Positions 1 to 10,243 are shown, numbered from the stretch's first letter. The stretch: 64,000 nt of DNA from Brucella cytisi (GCA_012103075.1 JAAVLQ010000003.1:124001-188000), one strand, 5' to 3'. The notes: generated by a model not told the origin, from the sequence alone. Made by a program: numbers and translations.

Positions 1-1061
1 CGGATGAAGGACTGCCTCGCTCAGGTTATTGTTATCGTCAAACGAACATGCACCCATGACGCTCTCCCAGACCTCTGGTGCGCGCCATGTGCCTTCATCT
101 GATGGCACGTGAAATATGAAGTTACCAAGGCTGTAGAAAATAGGTCTCTTCCGATAGATCTCCATTCCCTGCAGGACGGGTGCCCCGTGACTGACAAAGG
201 CCGCCGCACCAGCATCAATACATTGTTTTGCGACGCCTCTGACCCAGTCGGGCACCTGAAGCCAATCCGTTGCCCAGTGGTGATGATGGAGATAGGCAAT
301 CACAAGACGGTCGTCCTGAGCGGCATCGGAGATAGCCTGAAGGTTTATATTGAGATCGCCTTCGTCGATCTTTACGCTTCGCCGGAACTCATCCGATCGC
401 CGGAAGACCGCTCGTCCGATGCAGACTTCCTCTCGCTCATTGACCGGATATGGGTCGTTCGGTTGACTGTCATTGGTCAGGGCAAGTTCCGTATATCCAA
501 CCTTTTCTCGCACCGAACGGAGTTCGTCGAATGTAACATTATCAACATCGATGAGCTGCGATGTGCCAAGACGATTGATGCCCGGGCGTTCCGGACGGTC
601 TTTGCCTGCGTCATCGGCATACATGAAATCAGGGCCGGGGCCGGCGTCCATCGCGACGATGGCAATTTTGCGCTCACCTGTTTGACCCAGACACGGTTGT
701 GCAGCCTCATTGCGATTGCGACCGATACCGGCGTGCAGGAAACCCCGCTCCTCTACTTCTTCCAGAGTTGACAATATGCCCGACGGCCCCAGATCAAATG
801 CATGGTTGTTGGAAAGCGACAGAGCCCGAAATCCAGTATCCTGCAATGCATCCAGAACGACCGGCTTGCTGCAATCGAAAAACGAGCCTTTCAGAGGCCA
901 GCCACCAAAGCGTCCGGCAATCGTACCTTCGAAGTTCGTAAATGCCGGTCGGCGCTCTTCAATATTGCACGGACATCCTGAAACGCTGGATTGGAGATGC
1001 TGCGGATATCGTGCTTGATCAGGGACTGCCCGGTCACAGCGACAGTGAAGCTGTTGCTCAT
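1..1061 (-). CDS. CapA/PgsA-type metallophosphatase (3' end outside window)
   Basis: The protein starts MSNSFTVAVTGQSLIKHD at an ATG at 1061 and runs off the window edge. It belongs to the CapA family (bacterial poly-gamma-glutamate synthesis accessory proteins with a calcineurin-like phosphoesterase fold). Visible signatures are SLSNNHAFDLG, the His-rich AYLHHHHWATDW and FVSHGAPVLQG followed by FYSLGNFIF. Reading requires one frameshift near 945-948, where ADR must join to AFTNFEGT; the site reads CCGG and a CCAGG there would restore the frame. It lies upstream of nothing visible on its own strand and about 100 bp downstream of the peptide ABC operon, so it may be its last gene. Family CapA proteins act in capsule or polyglutamate export; the substrate here is unknown. 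Confidence 0.75.
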
Positions 1062-1158
1062 AATTCACCTCTTTTCGTAAGTGTTGCGACTGGCTCCGGG
1101 AACCTGAACGTCAGTTCAATGCCCATGGCCGGTTGCGTCTGACGGGAATGTTGTGCTT

Positions 1159-1966
1159 TTATTGGATAAATCGGTGAGATCGGGCCTCGACCAGACTACG
1201 CGTGTAGGTATTTCGCGACTGCGAAAACACGGTTGCCGACGGACCGCTGTCTTCAACGCGACCGTTCCTCAAAATGTATATCTGGCTGCACAAATCCTGA
1301 ACGACGGCAAGATCATGCGAAATGAAGATCATCGATATGCCGTCTTCCACGATCCGCTCTTTCAGGAGCCCGACGATTTCGGCCTGAACCGAGACATCGA
1401 GTGCCGAGGTTGGTTCGTCGGCAACGATGATCTCCGGGCACGCAAGCAAGGCGCGTGCAATGCAGATCCGCTGTTTCTGTCCGCCTGATAGCTGGTGCGG
1501 GTAACGAGACAGGAAACTCCCGGGCAGACCGAGTCTCTCCATCATCTCTCCGACATCAGAATTCGTCGTTGGCCGATCGACACGGCGGTTTGTCGACCGA
1601 ACAGCTTCTTCAAGGGCATCGGCGATTGTCATGCGCGGGTTGAGGGAAACAGACGGATCCGGAAAATCATCTGGACCCGTCCAAGAAGTCCGCTCGATCG
1701 ACCCTTCTTCGAGACGTCGAATTTTGATCCATCGATGACGATCTCGCCGTCACTTGCTGTCTCGAGCCCAGCTATGATCCGCCCCATGGTTGTCTTACCG
1801 CTGCCGCTTTCGCCAACGATGCCGGTAATGGTGCCGCGTTGAAGTCTGATCGAAACCGGTCCAGCGCTTTTTGAGGTGCGGGTCGAGAGAAAGGCCACGG
1901 TAATCCTGCGGAACGGAAGCTTTTCGAAACGTCTCTGGCTACCAGAATATCGACGGCCTGTTTCAT
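1159..1966 (-). CDS. Peptide/dipeptide ABC transporter ATPase, second subunit (DppF/OppF type)
   Basis: This is a cytoplasmic ATPase of the oligopeptide importer class. It starts MKQAVDILVARDVSKSF at 1966, overlapping the stop of the previous ATPase by 4 bp (ATGA). In order it shows Walker A (GIVGESGSGKTT), the signature LSGGQKQRICIARALL, Walker B (IIVADEPTSALD) and the H-loop FISHDLAVV. The C-terminus ends RSHRFIQ without the usual long oligopeptide-binding tail motif. Two reading-frame joins are needed, near 1900 and near 1665 (VQMIF to QDPSVSLNPRM). The tight overlap and the pairing with the neighbouring ATPase support a DppD/DppF heterodimer in one operon. Confidence 0.85.
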
Positions 1967-2836
1967 GTCCGCACCGGTGCATCAACCCTGTTTGAAGACT
2001 CCACCATATCGGATCGGGTATCACCACCGGATACGCGTAACCGCGGAACAGCAGCGAGCAATCTGCGCGTATAGTCATCCTGTGGTGTATCCAGAATGGT
2101 GCTGGTCAGGTTTTGCTCGACAACACGTCCGTGACGCATCACCAGAACCTTGTCCGCGATCTCGGCTATAACACCCATGTCATGGGTAACCAGCATGATT
2201 GACACACCGGTTTCGTCGACGAGTTTGCGCAGGAGCACAAGGATCTGTTTTTGCACGGTTGCATCAAGCGCAGAGGTTGGCTCATCAGCAATAATGACCT
2301 CCGGGGATCCTGCGGGGCGATGGCAATTACGATGCGTTGCCGCTGACCGCCGGAAAACTGGTGAGGATAGTCATTATACCGCCGCTCCGGTTGCGGAATA
2401 CCAACCCGTTCCAGATTTCAATCCCGCGTTTGCGGATCTCATGACGGGAAAGCCTTGGATAGAACAGACTGATTGTTTCATCCAGTTGGGCGCCAATACT
2501 CATCAACGGATCAAGTGATGCCGTGTGGTCCTGAAAAATTGCCGAGATCCGCCTTCCTCTTGCTTGCTCCGCGCTCTGCGTATTGATCCCGCCAAGGTCT
2601 TGTCCGGCAAACCGGATAGAACCGGAAGTCTGTTTGAACCGCGCTCCGGGCAATCCGATGACAGCATTCCCCAGAGTGGATTTGCCTGCACCGGATTCGC
2701 CGATTATGCCGAGGATCTGACCTTTGCCGAGTACTGTGCTGACATTGTGCAGGATTGGAATTGGTCCACTTGACGTAGAATACTGCACGGAGAGATTGCT
2801 GATCTCCAGCAGGTTGGTGTTCAAATCCGTGGTCAT
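1963..2836 (-). CDS. Peptide/dipeptide ABC transporter ATPase, first subunit (DppD/OppD type)
   Basis: Starts MTTDLNTNLLEISNLSVQYS at 2836, overlapping the stop of the permease gene by 4 bp. Walker A is GIIGESGAGKST and the Q-loop region reads IFQDHTASLDPLMSIGAQL; the 3' half gives MLVTHDMGVIAEIADKVLVM, the H-loop of this family. The signature/Walker B stretch (about 2290-2420) is frameshifted: FPAVSGNAS must rejoin to a PEVIIADEPTSALD-like sequence near 2300, where the read has CCCC before GGAGG. With the downstream ATPase it would energise uptake of a small peptide-like substrate through the two permeases. Confidence 0.85.
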
Positions 2837-3707
2837 CGTGTGTTGTTCCTTGGATCAAATCTGTGACGGATATCCTCGCCCACGAAGTTCACGCTCGCGA
2901 TCAGCCCGAACAGGGCAAGGCCGGGGAAAAAGCTGATCCAGTACTGGCCGGTCATCAGATACTGAAATCCATTGGCAACGGCTGAACCAAGCGATGGCTG
3001 ATCGACAGGGACACCAAGTCCGAGAAAGGAAAGGGTCGCTTCAAGTGCGATCGCGTGCCCGACTTCGATCGGAACGAGCGTGAGTGCGGGGGCTATGCTG
3101 TTCGGGAGAAGATGCCGGAATATCACCCGAAACGTTGGCAATCGCAGCAAATGTGCTGCGTCGATATAGGATTTCCCGCGTTCGCTTAGCGCAACTGCGC
3201 GCGCAACGCGTGCGTAATTCGCCCATTGCACTATGATCAGTGCCGGGACGATACGGTCCACACGGTCCCAGTGTGACAATCGCAATCAGAGCAATGAGCA
3301 TTGAGGGAAGGCTCAAAAACAGATCGACTGTCCGCATAATGATGACATCGACCCGGTTACCGAAATAGGCAGCTGTGACACCCGCAGTCAGTCCGATCAG
3401 ACCAGCAATTGCGGTACTGATCAGGGGAGACAGTGAGGCTGATGCGCAAACCGTATAGAATGGTGCTTGCGATATCGCGTCCAAGCCCGTCGGTACCAAG
3501 GAGATACACATAGCCGCCGCTTCCCGTGGTCCCGGGCGGAGATGAGGCCTCCCATGCGAAAATCTGAAGAGGATCGTAGGGATTTTGCGGCGCTATAAGC
3601 GGTGCCGCAAGAGCGAGAAGGACAAAGACGGTGAAGATGACCGTCGATGGCGTTTTTGGGAAGCAGGGAAGGAGCTTCCAGAACTTCCGGAGCGTTTCGG
3701 CTTTCAT
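2833..3707 (-). CDS. Peptide/dipeptide ABC transporter permease (DppC type)
   Basis: Inner-membrane permease of the BPD_transp_1 family. The N-terminus MKAETLRKFWKLLPCF is followed by a hydrophobic segment and the DppC-type phrase LLGTDGLGRDIASTILYG; later come LSLPSMLIALIAIVTLG, then the EAA-loop region AVALSERGKSYIDAA and IFRHLLPNSIAPALTLV, ending FVGEDIRHRFDPRNNTR. Two joins are needed, near 3440 and near 3270. The stop overlaps the start of the next ATPase by 4 bp, and the gene starts 7 bp after the preceding permease, so it is part of one transcription unit. Confidence 0.85.
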
Positions 3708-3713
3708 GGGAGC

Positions 3714-4697
3714 TTACCTTTGTGAAGAATGGCGAATGCGCGGGTCAATGAACGCATGAAAGAGATCGACGAGTGCGTTGAGCACAACGAAGGTGACGGA
3801 GACGAATGTCAGTGTCGCCATCACAACCGGGCGATCGAGAAGCTGTATCGAGTCGATAAGCAGCTTGCCGACACCGGGCCATGCAAAAATCGTTTCAACA
3901 ACCACTGCAAAGGCCAGCATGGCGCCAAATTGCAGGCCGATCACCGTCACGATTGGCGCACTGATATTGGGAAGTGTGTGACGAAACAGAATCCGGCTGG
4001 ATGACAGGCCTTTTGCACGGCAAAACCGGATGAATTCGAGATTTTCCACTTCTACTGTCCCGGCGCGGGCCAATCTTGCAATCAGCGCGATGTTTGGAAT
4101 GGCCAGTGAAAGCGCGGGGAGAACCAGATGTTTTAACCCGTTTGCTGTCAGGAAACTCCACTCGACGCCGAACATTTGTGCCGTGTCACCGCGACCGCCC
4201 GACGGAAACCATCCCATCATGACCGCTCCGGCCAAGATCAGAACCATGCTGAGCCAGAAAGCAGGAATGCTGATCGCAAAGACACTGGATCTCAGAATGA
4301 TCCGGTCAATCAGGGATCCCTGTTTGCGTCCGGCAATGAGACCAAGCAGGATACCGCCGGGCGCCGCTATCAGCATTGCTGCAGAAGCCAGTTCGAATGT
4401 TGCCGGCAGCTTGGTCATGACCAATGAAAAGGCCGGCAGATGGTAGATGTACGAGGTGCCAAACGACCCGGTGAGAAGCGATTTCACAAAAATCAGATAC
4501 TGTTGCCAGATAGGCTGGTCCAGCCCGAGCGCAATCGTTGCGTTTCTTATATCCTCAGCAGTCGCAGTCTCCATATTGACGATGTTGAAGACGGGGTTTC
4601 CAACACTATGAATGCCGATAAACCCGATCAGTGACATGACGAAAAGCAGAACAACGGCCTGTCCGAGACGACCAGTGACGGCAGCGATCAGTCCCAT
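3714..4697 (-). CDS. Peptide/dipeptide ABC transporter permease (DppB type)
   Basis: An uninterrupted permease of about 328 aa. I chose the ATG at 4697 (MGLIAAVTGRLGQAVVLL) because GGAGAG lies just upstream, over the stop of the binding-protein gene; an in-frame ATG at 4739 also exists. It has the DppB N-terminus with a first membrane helix (VVLLFVMSLIGFIGIH), GLDQPIWQQYLIF, several membrane helices, and the EAA loop FIRFCRAKGLSSSRILFRHTLPN. The C-terminus ends LVDLFHAFIDPRIRHSSQR, typical of this subunit. It pairs with the downstream DppC-type permease. Confidence 0.9.
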   Translation of the reverse strand: MGLIAAVTGRLGQAVVLLFVMSLIGFIGIHSVGNPVFNIVNMETATAEDIRNATIALGLDQPIWQQYLIFVKSLLTGSFGTSYIYHLPAFSLVMTKLPATFELASAAMLIAAPGGILLGLIAGRKQGSLIDRIILRSSVFAISIPAFWLSMVLILAGAVMMGWFPSGGRGDTAQMFGVEWSFLTANGLKHLVLPALSLAIPNIALIARLARAGTVEVENLEFIRFCRAKGLSSSRILFRHTLPNISAPIVTVIGLQFGAMLAFAVVVETIFAWPGVGKLLIDSIQLLDRPVVMATLTFVSVTFVVLNALVDLFHAFIDPRIRHSSQR

Positions 4698-4699
4698 GG

Positions 4700-6291
4700 T
4701 CACTCTCCCGCCGGCACGGCTTGCATGGCTGTCGTCCATCCGCGTGGATGAACTGTGTAGGAGGCGACGCGCTTTCCATAGCCCGCAATGTGATGGAAAT
4801 GGTAGAGCGGAATAATCGGATAGTCCGCCATCACAAGATCGGTGGCGCGAGCGACAGCCTCGTCCCTATTCGGGCCAACCTCAATGTCCTCTGCTTTGGC
4901 AAGCGCCTCGTCGAACGCCGCGTTGCGATAGTCTCCATAATTTAACGACCCGGTTTTCTGCTCGTCATTTTTCGAAGCCAAGACTGCATCAAGACAGATC
5001 GTAACCGCGTCGCCGGAACAGCCAGCATACCAGACCGGGTAATCACCTTGGGTCAGCTTGTTTGCATAGACGGAATAGGGTGCAACAGCCGGTTTTACGC
5101 GAACGCCTATGCGCGCCCAGTTCTGTGCGACGGCCTGCAGGGATTCACTGTCACCGGATAACGTCCTCCGGGACCGCCGAGCTCGACGTTGAAACCGTCC
5201 TTGAAACCTGCCTGCGATAGCAAGTCCCCCGCACCTTCATAATCAGGTTTGTTGACGGACAGCTGGTCGGAGGTGCCGGGTAACCCGGTCGGAAAAAGCT
5301 GGGAGGCGGGGCTTCCATAGCCCATCAGGATCTTCTGTGCCAGAAAATCGCGATCTGTCGCCATTGTCAAAGCCTTGCGTACCCGTACATCGCGAAACGG
5401 ATTTGCAAGGGGAGCGCCGGATTTGCCGGTTATACCGGGAAGCTTCTCGCGACCGATATCAAATTGCAGGAAATTGGAACGCGCAGCACTGGTGCTTTCA
5501 ATTTTTGCGCCGCGCTGTTTGAGCATTTCGACATCGCGTGCCGGGATATAGTCAGCCAGATCGACATCACCGGTCGCGGGGCAGCGACACGGGCGGCAGG
5601 GCTTTCAATAATGCGGAATATTACTTCAGACCGGGCTGGTTTTGCACCCCAGTAGTCGTCGTTTCTAACCAGTTTCAGGGTTTCGCCTGACTGCCAGCTA
5701 TCGAATTTATAAGGGCCGGTACCAATCACAGCCGAGCCGCGGTTCATCTCGTCGGTCGCTTTGAAACCGCTGTCGTCATGTCGCACAATGAATATTGATG
5801 CAAGCGACAATGGCAGGGTCGGATGAGCTTCATTTGTCTCGAAGACAACGGTATGCGCGTCTGGCGCGGTGACTTTGCTGATGGCTTGCGTATAGGCTGC
5901 AAGCCCTCCGCCCGGCGGCTTCAGATAATGCTGGATACGTTCAACGGTGGCGATGACGTCCTGTGCCGTAAACGGTGAGCCGTCATGAAACTTCACGTTT
6001 CGCGCGAAGCTTGAACTCCCACTGTTTGTCTGACAGCCGCTTCGAGGACTTGGCCGGGCCCGGCTTGGGCTCCATGTTTTGGTCCTGATAAACCAGCCTT
6101 TCGAAAATATGGGAAAGAAGTGAGGTGTTTTCGTTGAGATCCGCATAATGCGGGTCGAGTGTCATAAGCTTGTAGGCGGTTGCGACTTTTAGCGTCTGCG
6201 CGCTCGCCTCAATCGCTGTCAGGCCTCCCAGCATCGAGATACTCACGCCGGCGCAAACCAGCGCCCGGCGAAAAGTGCCGATCAATGTCAT
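4700..6291 (-). CDS. Peptide ABC transporter periplasmic substrate-binding protein (family 5)
   Basis: The product begins MTLIGTFRRALVCAGVSISM with a signal peptide ending near IEASAQ. AAGGGAG precedes the ATG at 6291, which is why I prefer it to the in-frame ATG at 6321. Family-5 features include YADLNENTSLLSHIFERLVY, VKFHDGSPFTAQDVIATVERI, GTGPYKFDSWQSGETLKLVRNDDYWG, FRDVRVRKALTMATDRDFL and a C-terminal PLYHFHHIAGYGKRV. Frames must be joined near 6000 (extra A in an A-run), 5530, 5140 and about 5000. It is the first gene of the operon and supplies substrate to the two permeases. Substrate class cannot be read from sequence. Confidence 0.85.
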
Positions 6292-6464
6292 TGAAATGCT
6301 CCCTTGGATGTTTCGCAGCACGCCACAATTCGGGCTCGTGCTTCTCCCGCGAAAAATTCTGTCCTCCTCATCCGGGCCTGTTTTGCCCGGCTGACTAGCC
6401 CTCCTGTGATAATGTAGAGTTTACTCTGTAGTGGAATACTCAACAGAACGCAATAAGTTCAAGG
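6292..6464. promoter_or_regulatory. Divergent intergenic region
   Basis: This 170-bp gap separates the peptide-transporter operon (leftward) from a small XRE regulator (rightward), so promoters for both should be here. The stretch TAATGTAGAGTTTACTCTG around 6408-6430 contains the imperfect inverted repeat GTAGAGTTTACTC and could be an operator for the XRE protein. No stronger motif is visible. Confidence 0.3.
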
Positions 6465-6683
6465 ATGAAAGACCGTGACATCTTTGCTCGCAATCTGTTC
6501 TGGCTCAGGGAAGAGCGAAAACTCTCTCAGGAAGAGCTGGGTTTTCGCGCCGGTTTACACCGCTCGACGATTCAGAACCTTGAGAATCGAAAGCATTCGC
6601 CAACACTGAAAAATATGGCGAAACTTGCAGCTGCGCTTGATGTGACCATCGAGCAGCTCATCAGTCCTCGCAAGGAGGACTGA
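6465..6683 (+). CDS. Small XRE-family DNA-binding regulator
   Basis: A 72-aa protein consisting almost entirely of a Cro/CI-type helix-turn-helix: FARNLFWLREERKLSQEELG (helices 1-2), AGLHRSTIQNLENRKHSPT (recognition helix) and LAAALDVTIEQLI. There is no extra ligand-binding domain. It is divergent from the peptide-transporter operon and convergent with the next gene, with which it shares an inverted repeat at its 3' end. It could regulate the transporter or itself; the target is inferred only from position. Confidence 0.75.
   Translation: MKDRDIFARNLFWLREERKLSQEELGFRAGLHRSTIQNLENRKHSPTLKNMAKLAAALDVTIEQLISPRKED
6661..6683. terminator. Inverted repeat shared by two convergent genes
   Basis: The sequence TCAGTCCTC, loop GCAAG, GAGGACTGA is a perfect 9-bp stem. 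It includes the stop codon of the XRE gene and, on the other strand, a stop codon in the better-looking frame of the facing gene. No T-run follows, so a bidirectional terminator is plausible but not proven. Confidence 0.45.
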
Positions 6684-7296
6684 GACTTGCTTCATTCACC
6701 ATGGTCATCAGATCGGCAAGCACGGATCGGAGCGGTGGCGGGGAATTCATCGCAATCGGGCGAAAGCACGCCGAGTGTTATTAGAACGTGCAGTTTCGCG
6801 ATTGCACCATGAATGGAGTGAGCCGGTGTATCCCAAAGGACCTGTGCAGCCGCCTGTTCACGGTCGGAAGCTTCACTCTCTGCTTCAAGGGCGCGCGTAT
6901 AACCTGTAAGCTTGTCTGCAACCTTCCAAAGCGAATAATGCTGCTTTAACCGTTCCTCTGCTTCTGCGCGAGCTTCAGCCAGTGCGGGACCGGGCAGGAC
7001 GAGTTCAATGTCTTTGTAACTTTTACAGAAACCGTTCCTTCTCCGGGCACTTCTACCCGGATGTAGGGCTCGCCGACCTCTTCGAGCAGTTTTCTTTCGA
7101 GGTGCTGCTGCAATCGGCATAACTGGCAAAATTCAGTATAGGCTTGCTGCCAGATTTCCCAGTTCAACACTGCACGATCGTCGCCGGGGGCAGGGGCGTT
7201 TGGCTCCGATTTGCAGGAAAGAAATTCTTCGACAGCGGAAAGTAGGTTTCTGTGGGTGCGTGAAGGCAAAGTTCTGCTATTCTCAGAATCAGCCAT
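6661..7296 (-). CDS. Hypothetical protein
   Basis: I do not recognise this family. The start is MADSENSRTLPSRTHRNLL at 7296. The product is about 205 aa, charged and mostly helical, with no membrane segment. The N-terminal part (VLNWEIWQQAYTEFCQLCRL) and the part after 7020 (YKDIELVLPGPALAEARAEA) are in different frames and join at a run near 7010-7025. A second join near 6748 (a C-run) gives the C-terminus VLADLMTMVNEASLSPPCED; as read without that join the frame stops at 6692. Convergent with the XRE gene. Confidence 0.5.
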
Positions 7297-7422
7297 GATC
7301 CGAGCTCCTTACAGCTTGGTTGTGGTCAGGTCGTTTTGGGTGGTGCTAACACTCAGAACGGCCGCTTTATCTGAGTTAAGCTACAGGATGTTTCCTCAAT
7401 GTGCAACAATTTTCACCATGAC

Positions 7423-7665
7423 ATGGTGATTAATGGGCTTCAAGGCAGATTGGGAAGGGTTGCGATGGGATGGAGCGTTCTGAAATTAGCGGCCGCCGCA
7501 AACGTATCAACCCAGACAATTGTACGGCTCGAAAGAGGAGAAGAGCTAAGACCCGCGACCCCGGAACGCATTAAAGGCGTGCTGGAAGAAGCTGGTATAA
7601 CCTTTATTTCCGATGAGAATGGGCGGGGTTTCGGAATCTTGGTTAGAGAGCCAGCTGAAAAATAA
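7423..7665 (+). CDS. Small helix-turn-helix protein
   Basis: About 80 aa from the ATG at 7423; an in-frame ATG at 7399 is the alternative. The pattern GRLGRVAMGWSVLKLAAAAN, VSTQTIVRLERGEEL and IKGVLEEAGITFI matches a short XRE-like family common in rhizobia, where a single helix-turn-helix is followed by a small C-terminal strand (GRGFGILV). The partner and target are unknown. Confidence 0.65.
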   Translation: MVINGLQGRLGRVAMGWSVLKLAAAANVSTQTIVRLERGEELRPATPERIKGVLEEAGITFISDENGRGFGILVREPAEK

Positions 7666-8119
7666 ACGTATGACTGGAGTAGCTAGTTGATCTTTCAAAG
7701 AAGTTCAAAAAGCAAGGCAACCCTGTAAATCCTTAACGACAGTAATCTGGGACAAGCGTCACTCGTGTGATCCATCACGAGATAAAGCGCTTCTCGGCTC
7801 GCACTCGGTCTTATTTAAGTGTGTTTATGATCATCGAACGGCAGCTTTGCGCGCAATTTCGGTCGTTCGGAGATATTTCACGACTCCCCGGAAGCGGATA
7901 TCTCTGCGCTTGCAACGTTGATCAGATTCCGGTGGAAGCGCCACTGGCAGGTTTCAAGCTGGCAGATGTTGAAAGCGGTCTTCCTATGTGGCAAGAGTCT
8001 GTTGCTCGAGCCAGTGTCCTACGCCTAATTATTGCGATCGATCGAAATTTCTCTGAAAATTAGCAGTGGCTATCATACTGCGACACTTTGGGAGATTCGG
8101 GACTGTCAACGCGTGACTT
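7666..8119. other. Stretch without a convincing gene
   Basis: About 450 bp between the small regulator and the remains of the kinase gene. An open frame on the plus strand (7767-8063) has no recognisable motif, and I do not call it a gene. Confidence 0.4.
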
Positions 8120-8184
8120 TTATGTCGCTAATTGAAACTTGCCGCCTTCAACAGCCTCAATCACCATGCCGAGTGTATCATGGC

Positions 8185-9235
8185 TAGAGCGTTTCACCTT
8201 TTAACGGAACCATATCCGGCGTTTTCCAAATAGTTTTGGCATTCGGCGGGCTGGATGGTTTCGACCAGCCTGCCGATATGACGCCATGTGTCTTCGATGG
8301 TGCGCTTTTGTGCATTTCTCATCCAATGCTTGATCTTGGAAAAGGCTTGTTCGATCGGATTGAGGTCCGGCGAATAGGGTGGCAGGAACCAGAGCCGCGC
8401 GCCAGCGGCTTTGATCAATTGACGGATGGTTGCCGACTTATGGCTGCCGAGATTGTCCATGACGACAATGTCGCCCGGCTTGAGCACCGGGACCAACTGC
8501 TGCTCGACATAGGCGCGGAAACACTGGCCGTTCATCGGTCCGTCGAAGACACAGGGTGCTGTAAGCTGATCGTTTCTCAAAGCGCCCGGGAATGTCAGCG
8601 TGCGCCAGTGGCCATGCGGTGCAAATGCCCGCAGTCGCTTGCCTTTTGGACCCCAGCCTCTGATCGGCGACATGTTGGTCTTGATCCGGTCTCATCAATG
8701 AAGACCAGCCGTTCGGGATCAAGGTGATTTTGCAGGGTCTTCCAGCGCTGTCTTTTGCGAGCGACGTCGGCACGAGCTTGCTCTCAAGGGCGAATAGTGT
8801 TTTTTTGAAGCGCAGCCCTTCACTGCGAATGAATTCCCAGATCGTATTGTGCGAGACGGAAATACCCCGCTCGGTCAACGCCGCCTTCAGGCCATGGAGT
8901 GTCAGGTGTGGGTTCTCGGCGAGCCGTTGCACAATGATATCACGATGCGGTTCGAGTATCCGCTTGCGGTGGCCGCCCATCTTGCCGGGATGAACCGATC
9001 CGGTCGCACGATGGCGCTGGGACCATTTTACGACTGAAGATGCGGCAATTTCAAACCGCGTCGCCACTGAACGAACGCTTTCGCCACTCAGCACGGCGGC
9101 AATAACGCGCTCTCGAAGATCATTCGATATCGGTGCGGTCATCCAACGCTGGCCTCCATCCAGCCAGCATCAGTGAATCAGAACAAAACTGATTTGGGAA
9201 GCGCATTCGATTCAGAGAAAAACGGAAACGCTCTA
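8185..9235 (-). mobile_element. IS630-family insertion sequence
   Basis: About 1.05 kb, bounded by TA dinucleotides (8185-8186 and 9234-9235), the usual IS630/Tc1-mariner target duplication. The ends form inverted repeats: GAGCGTTTC on the left and GAAACGCTC on the right, with further partial match inward. It carries one transposase gene on the minus strand and sits inside a kinase gene. Confidence 0.9.
8194..9142 (-). CDS. IS630-family transposase (DDE)
   Basis: Starts MTAPISNDLRERVIAAVLSG with an N-terminal helix-turn-helix (VATRFEIAASSVVKWSQRH), then the IS630 linker GISVSHNTIWEFIRSEGLRF. The catalytic triad is visible: D in LVFIDET, D in IVVMDNLGSHK and E in LNPIEQAFSKIK. As read it needs two joins, near 8780 and at 8686-8689. 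At the second the read has CCGG, where CCAGG would restore ETRIKTNMSPIRGWG. These look like read errors, not programmed frameshifting. It ends GYGSVKR at 8194. Confidence 0.85.
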
Positions 9236-9704
9236 GCTTGTCCGTCGTTAGGCAGAACATGCCTTTCAAGCTGTGCCAGTGATGAGAACTGTTGGTGGAG
9301 TGCGGTGATTGGTGCGGGGTCGGTCAACGTGTTACCACCACGCTTCTGACAACGAAGAATGGCGACATCCAACGGCGGGCGCAGGACCACATAGTGGAGA
9401 GGCATGGCAAGTCTCCTGAATGGTTGCAGAAACCAAGGGCCTATGATGCCGTCAACGACGACAAAATAGCCGCCCCCGGCGTAGCCTTCGGCAACATTTG
9501 CGAGTACATCCATGACCACGGTGTTCTGTTCATTTGCTTCGGGCAAAAACGGCGGGATGGCGCCATTTTTATGAAGTGCCAGAAGTCGTCAGAGTGCAGA
9601 TGAACCTTGGGCGAGCCGGATTGTTGGGTAAGGGCTAGTGCCGTGGTGGTCTTCCCTGAACCGGGCGGTCCCGTGAGGATAAGTATTTCGCCTGCGTGTT
9701 TCAT

Positions 9705-10243
9705 AAGGTGGCTTCTATAGTGTTTAGTTACAAAAATCTCGAAATATATGACACGTTTCGCTGTCGTACTCTGTCCGGTTTTTGACACCACGATTAACTC
9801 ATTGAACGACAGCAATTAAGGTCTAATGCCGCTGGTCTGTAAAGCGTCTTATTCCTGCCGTTCGAATGACAACTTAGATTTGCCAAAAGCCGACACTGCT
9901 TATGTCGCAGCCGAGCCCCAACCGATTACTTCGGTGTATATGTTCGAATCCCGCGCGGTCCGCCGGAGGAGATTCGAACCGGTAGTTCGTGTTTCGAATG
10001 CGCTGTGGATGTCTACTTTATCGACCTTGTTCATCGGAACCGGACTGACAGCTTACGGCCCCAATTCAGATGTTAGAATCTGATGACTTGACTGGCAATT
10101 CGCACATCGCCCAATGGCAGAGGCTTTTACCAACGCCAGACGAAACAAGGGAGAAAGGTTGTTGGCATCAGACACAGATTTCGCCAACGCAGTTCAGCTA
10201 TTTCAACCACGGAGCAGTTTTCGCTTCACCTAGCAAAATATGG
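9705..10243. other. Intergenic stretch before the restriction-modification module
   Basis: About 540 bp with no convincing gene. It contains TTCGAATC-like words at 9940-9990 in both orientations, resembling tRNA T-arm ends but without a complete tRNA fold, and one copy of the short direct repeat (10087-10099) that recurs at 15.9 and 18.1 kb. Confidence 0.4.
10087..10099 (+). repeat. Direct repeat copy 1 (candidate att site)
   Basis: CTTGACTGGCAAT. The same 13 bp are found at 15919-15931 and 18084-18096, always in this orientation. This copy lies just outside the 3' end of the EcoRII-like gene, so the repeat pair with 15.9 kb encloses exactly the restriction-modification and recombinase genes. 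Confidence 0.55.

Larger units (their letters stand above)
8120..9704 (-). pseudogene. P-loop nucleotide kinase-like gene split by an IS630 element
   Basis: The protein starts MKHAGEILILTGPPGSGKTT at 9704, a Walker A motif near residue 12, then VHLHSDDFWHFI, a typical small-molecule kinase (Zeta-toxin/AAA_33-like) layout. One join is needed near 9572 in an A-run (FIK to NGAIPPFLPEANEQN). The coding sequence is cut after DGQA by an IS630 insertion at 9235. Removing the element and one TA copy joins the frame exactly to the codons at 8120-8184, reading SHDTLGMVIEAVEGGKFQLA then T and a stop. Thus the insertion removes only the last ~22 residues and appends IS-encoded ones. Whether the truncated protein still works is unknown. 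Confidence 0.8.

Noticed and set aside
109..771. 220-codon open frame on the plus strand
   Set aside because: It is the antisense of the CapA-type gene, whose minus-strand translation has clear family motifs.
7767..8063. 98-codon open frame
   Set aside because: No recognisable motif and no clear ribosome site; kept only as an unassigned stretch.
8437..8790. Programmed frameshifting in the IS630 transposase
   Set aside because: Two separate one-base losses at unrelated sequences, one at an expected CCAGG, fit read errors better than a slippery site.
9935..10000. Possible tRNA gene or tRNA-end attachment site (TTCGAATC words)
   Set aside because: Only T-arm-like words are visible; no cloverleaf with anticodon and acceptor stems can be drawn.
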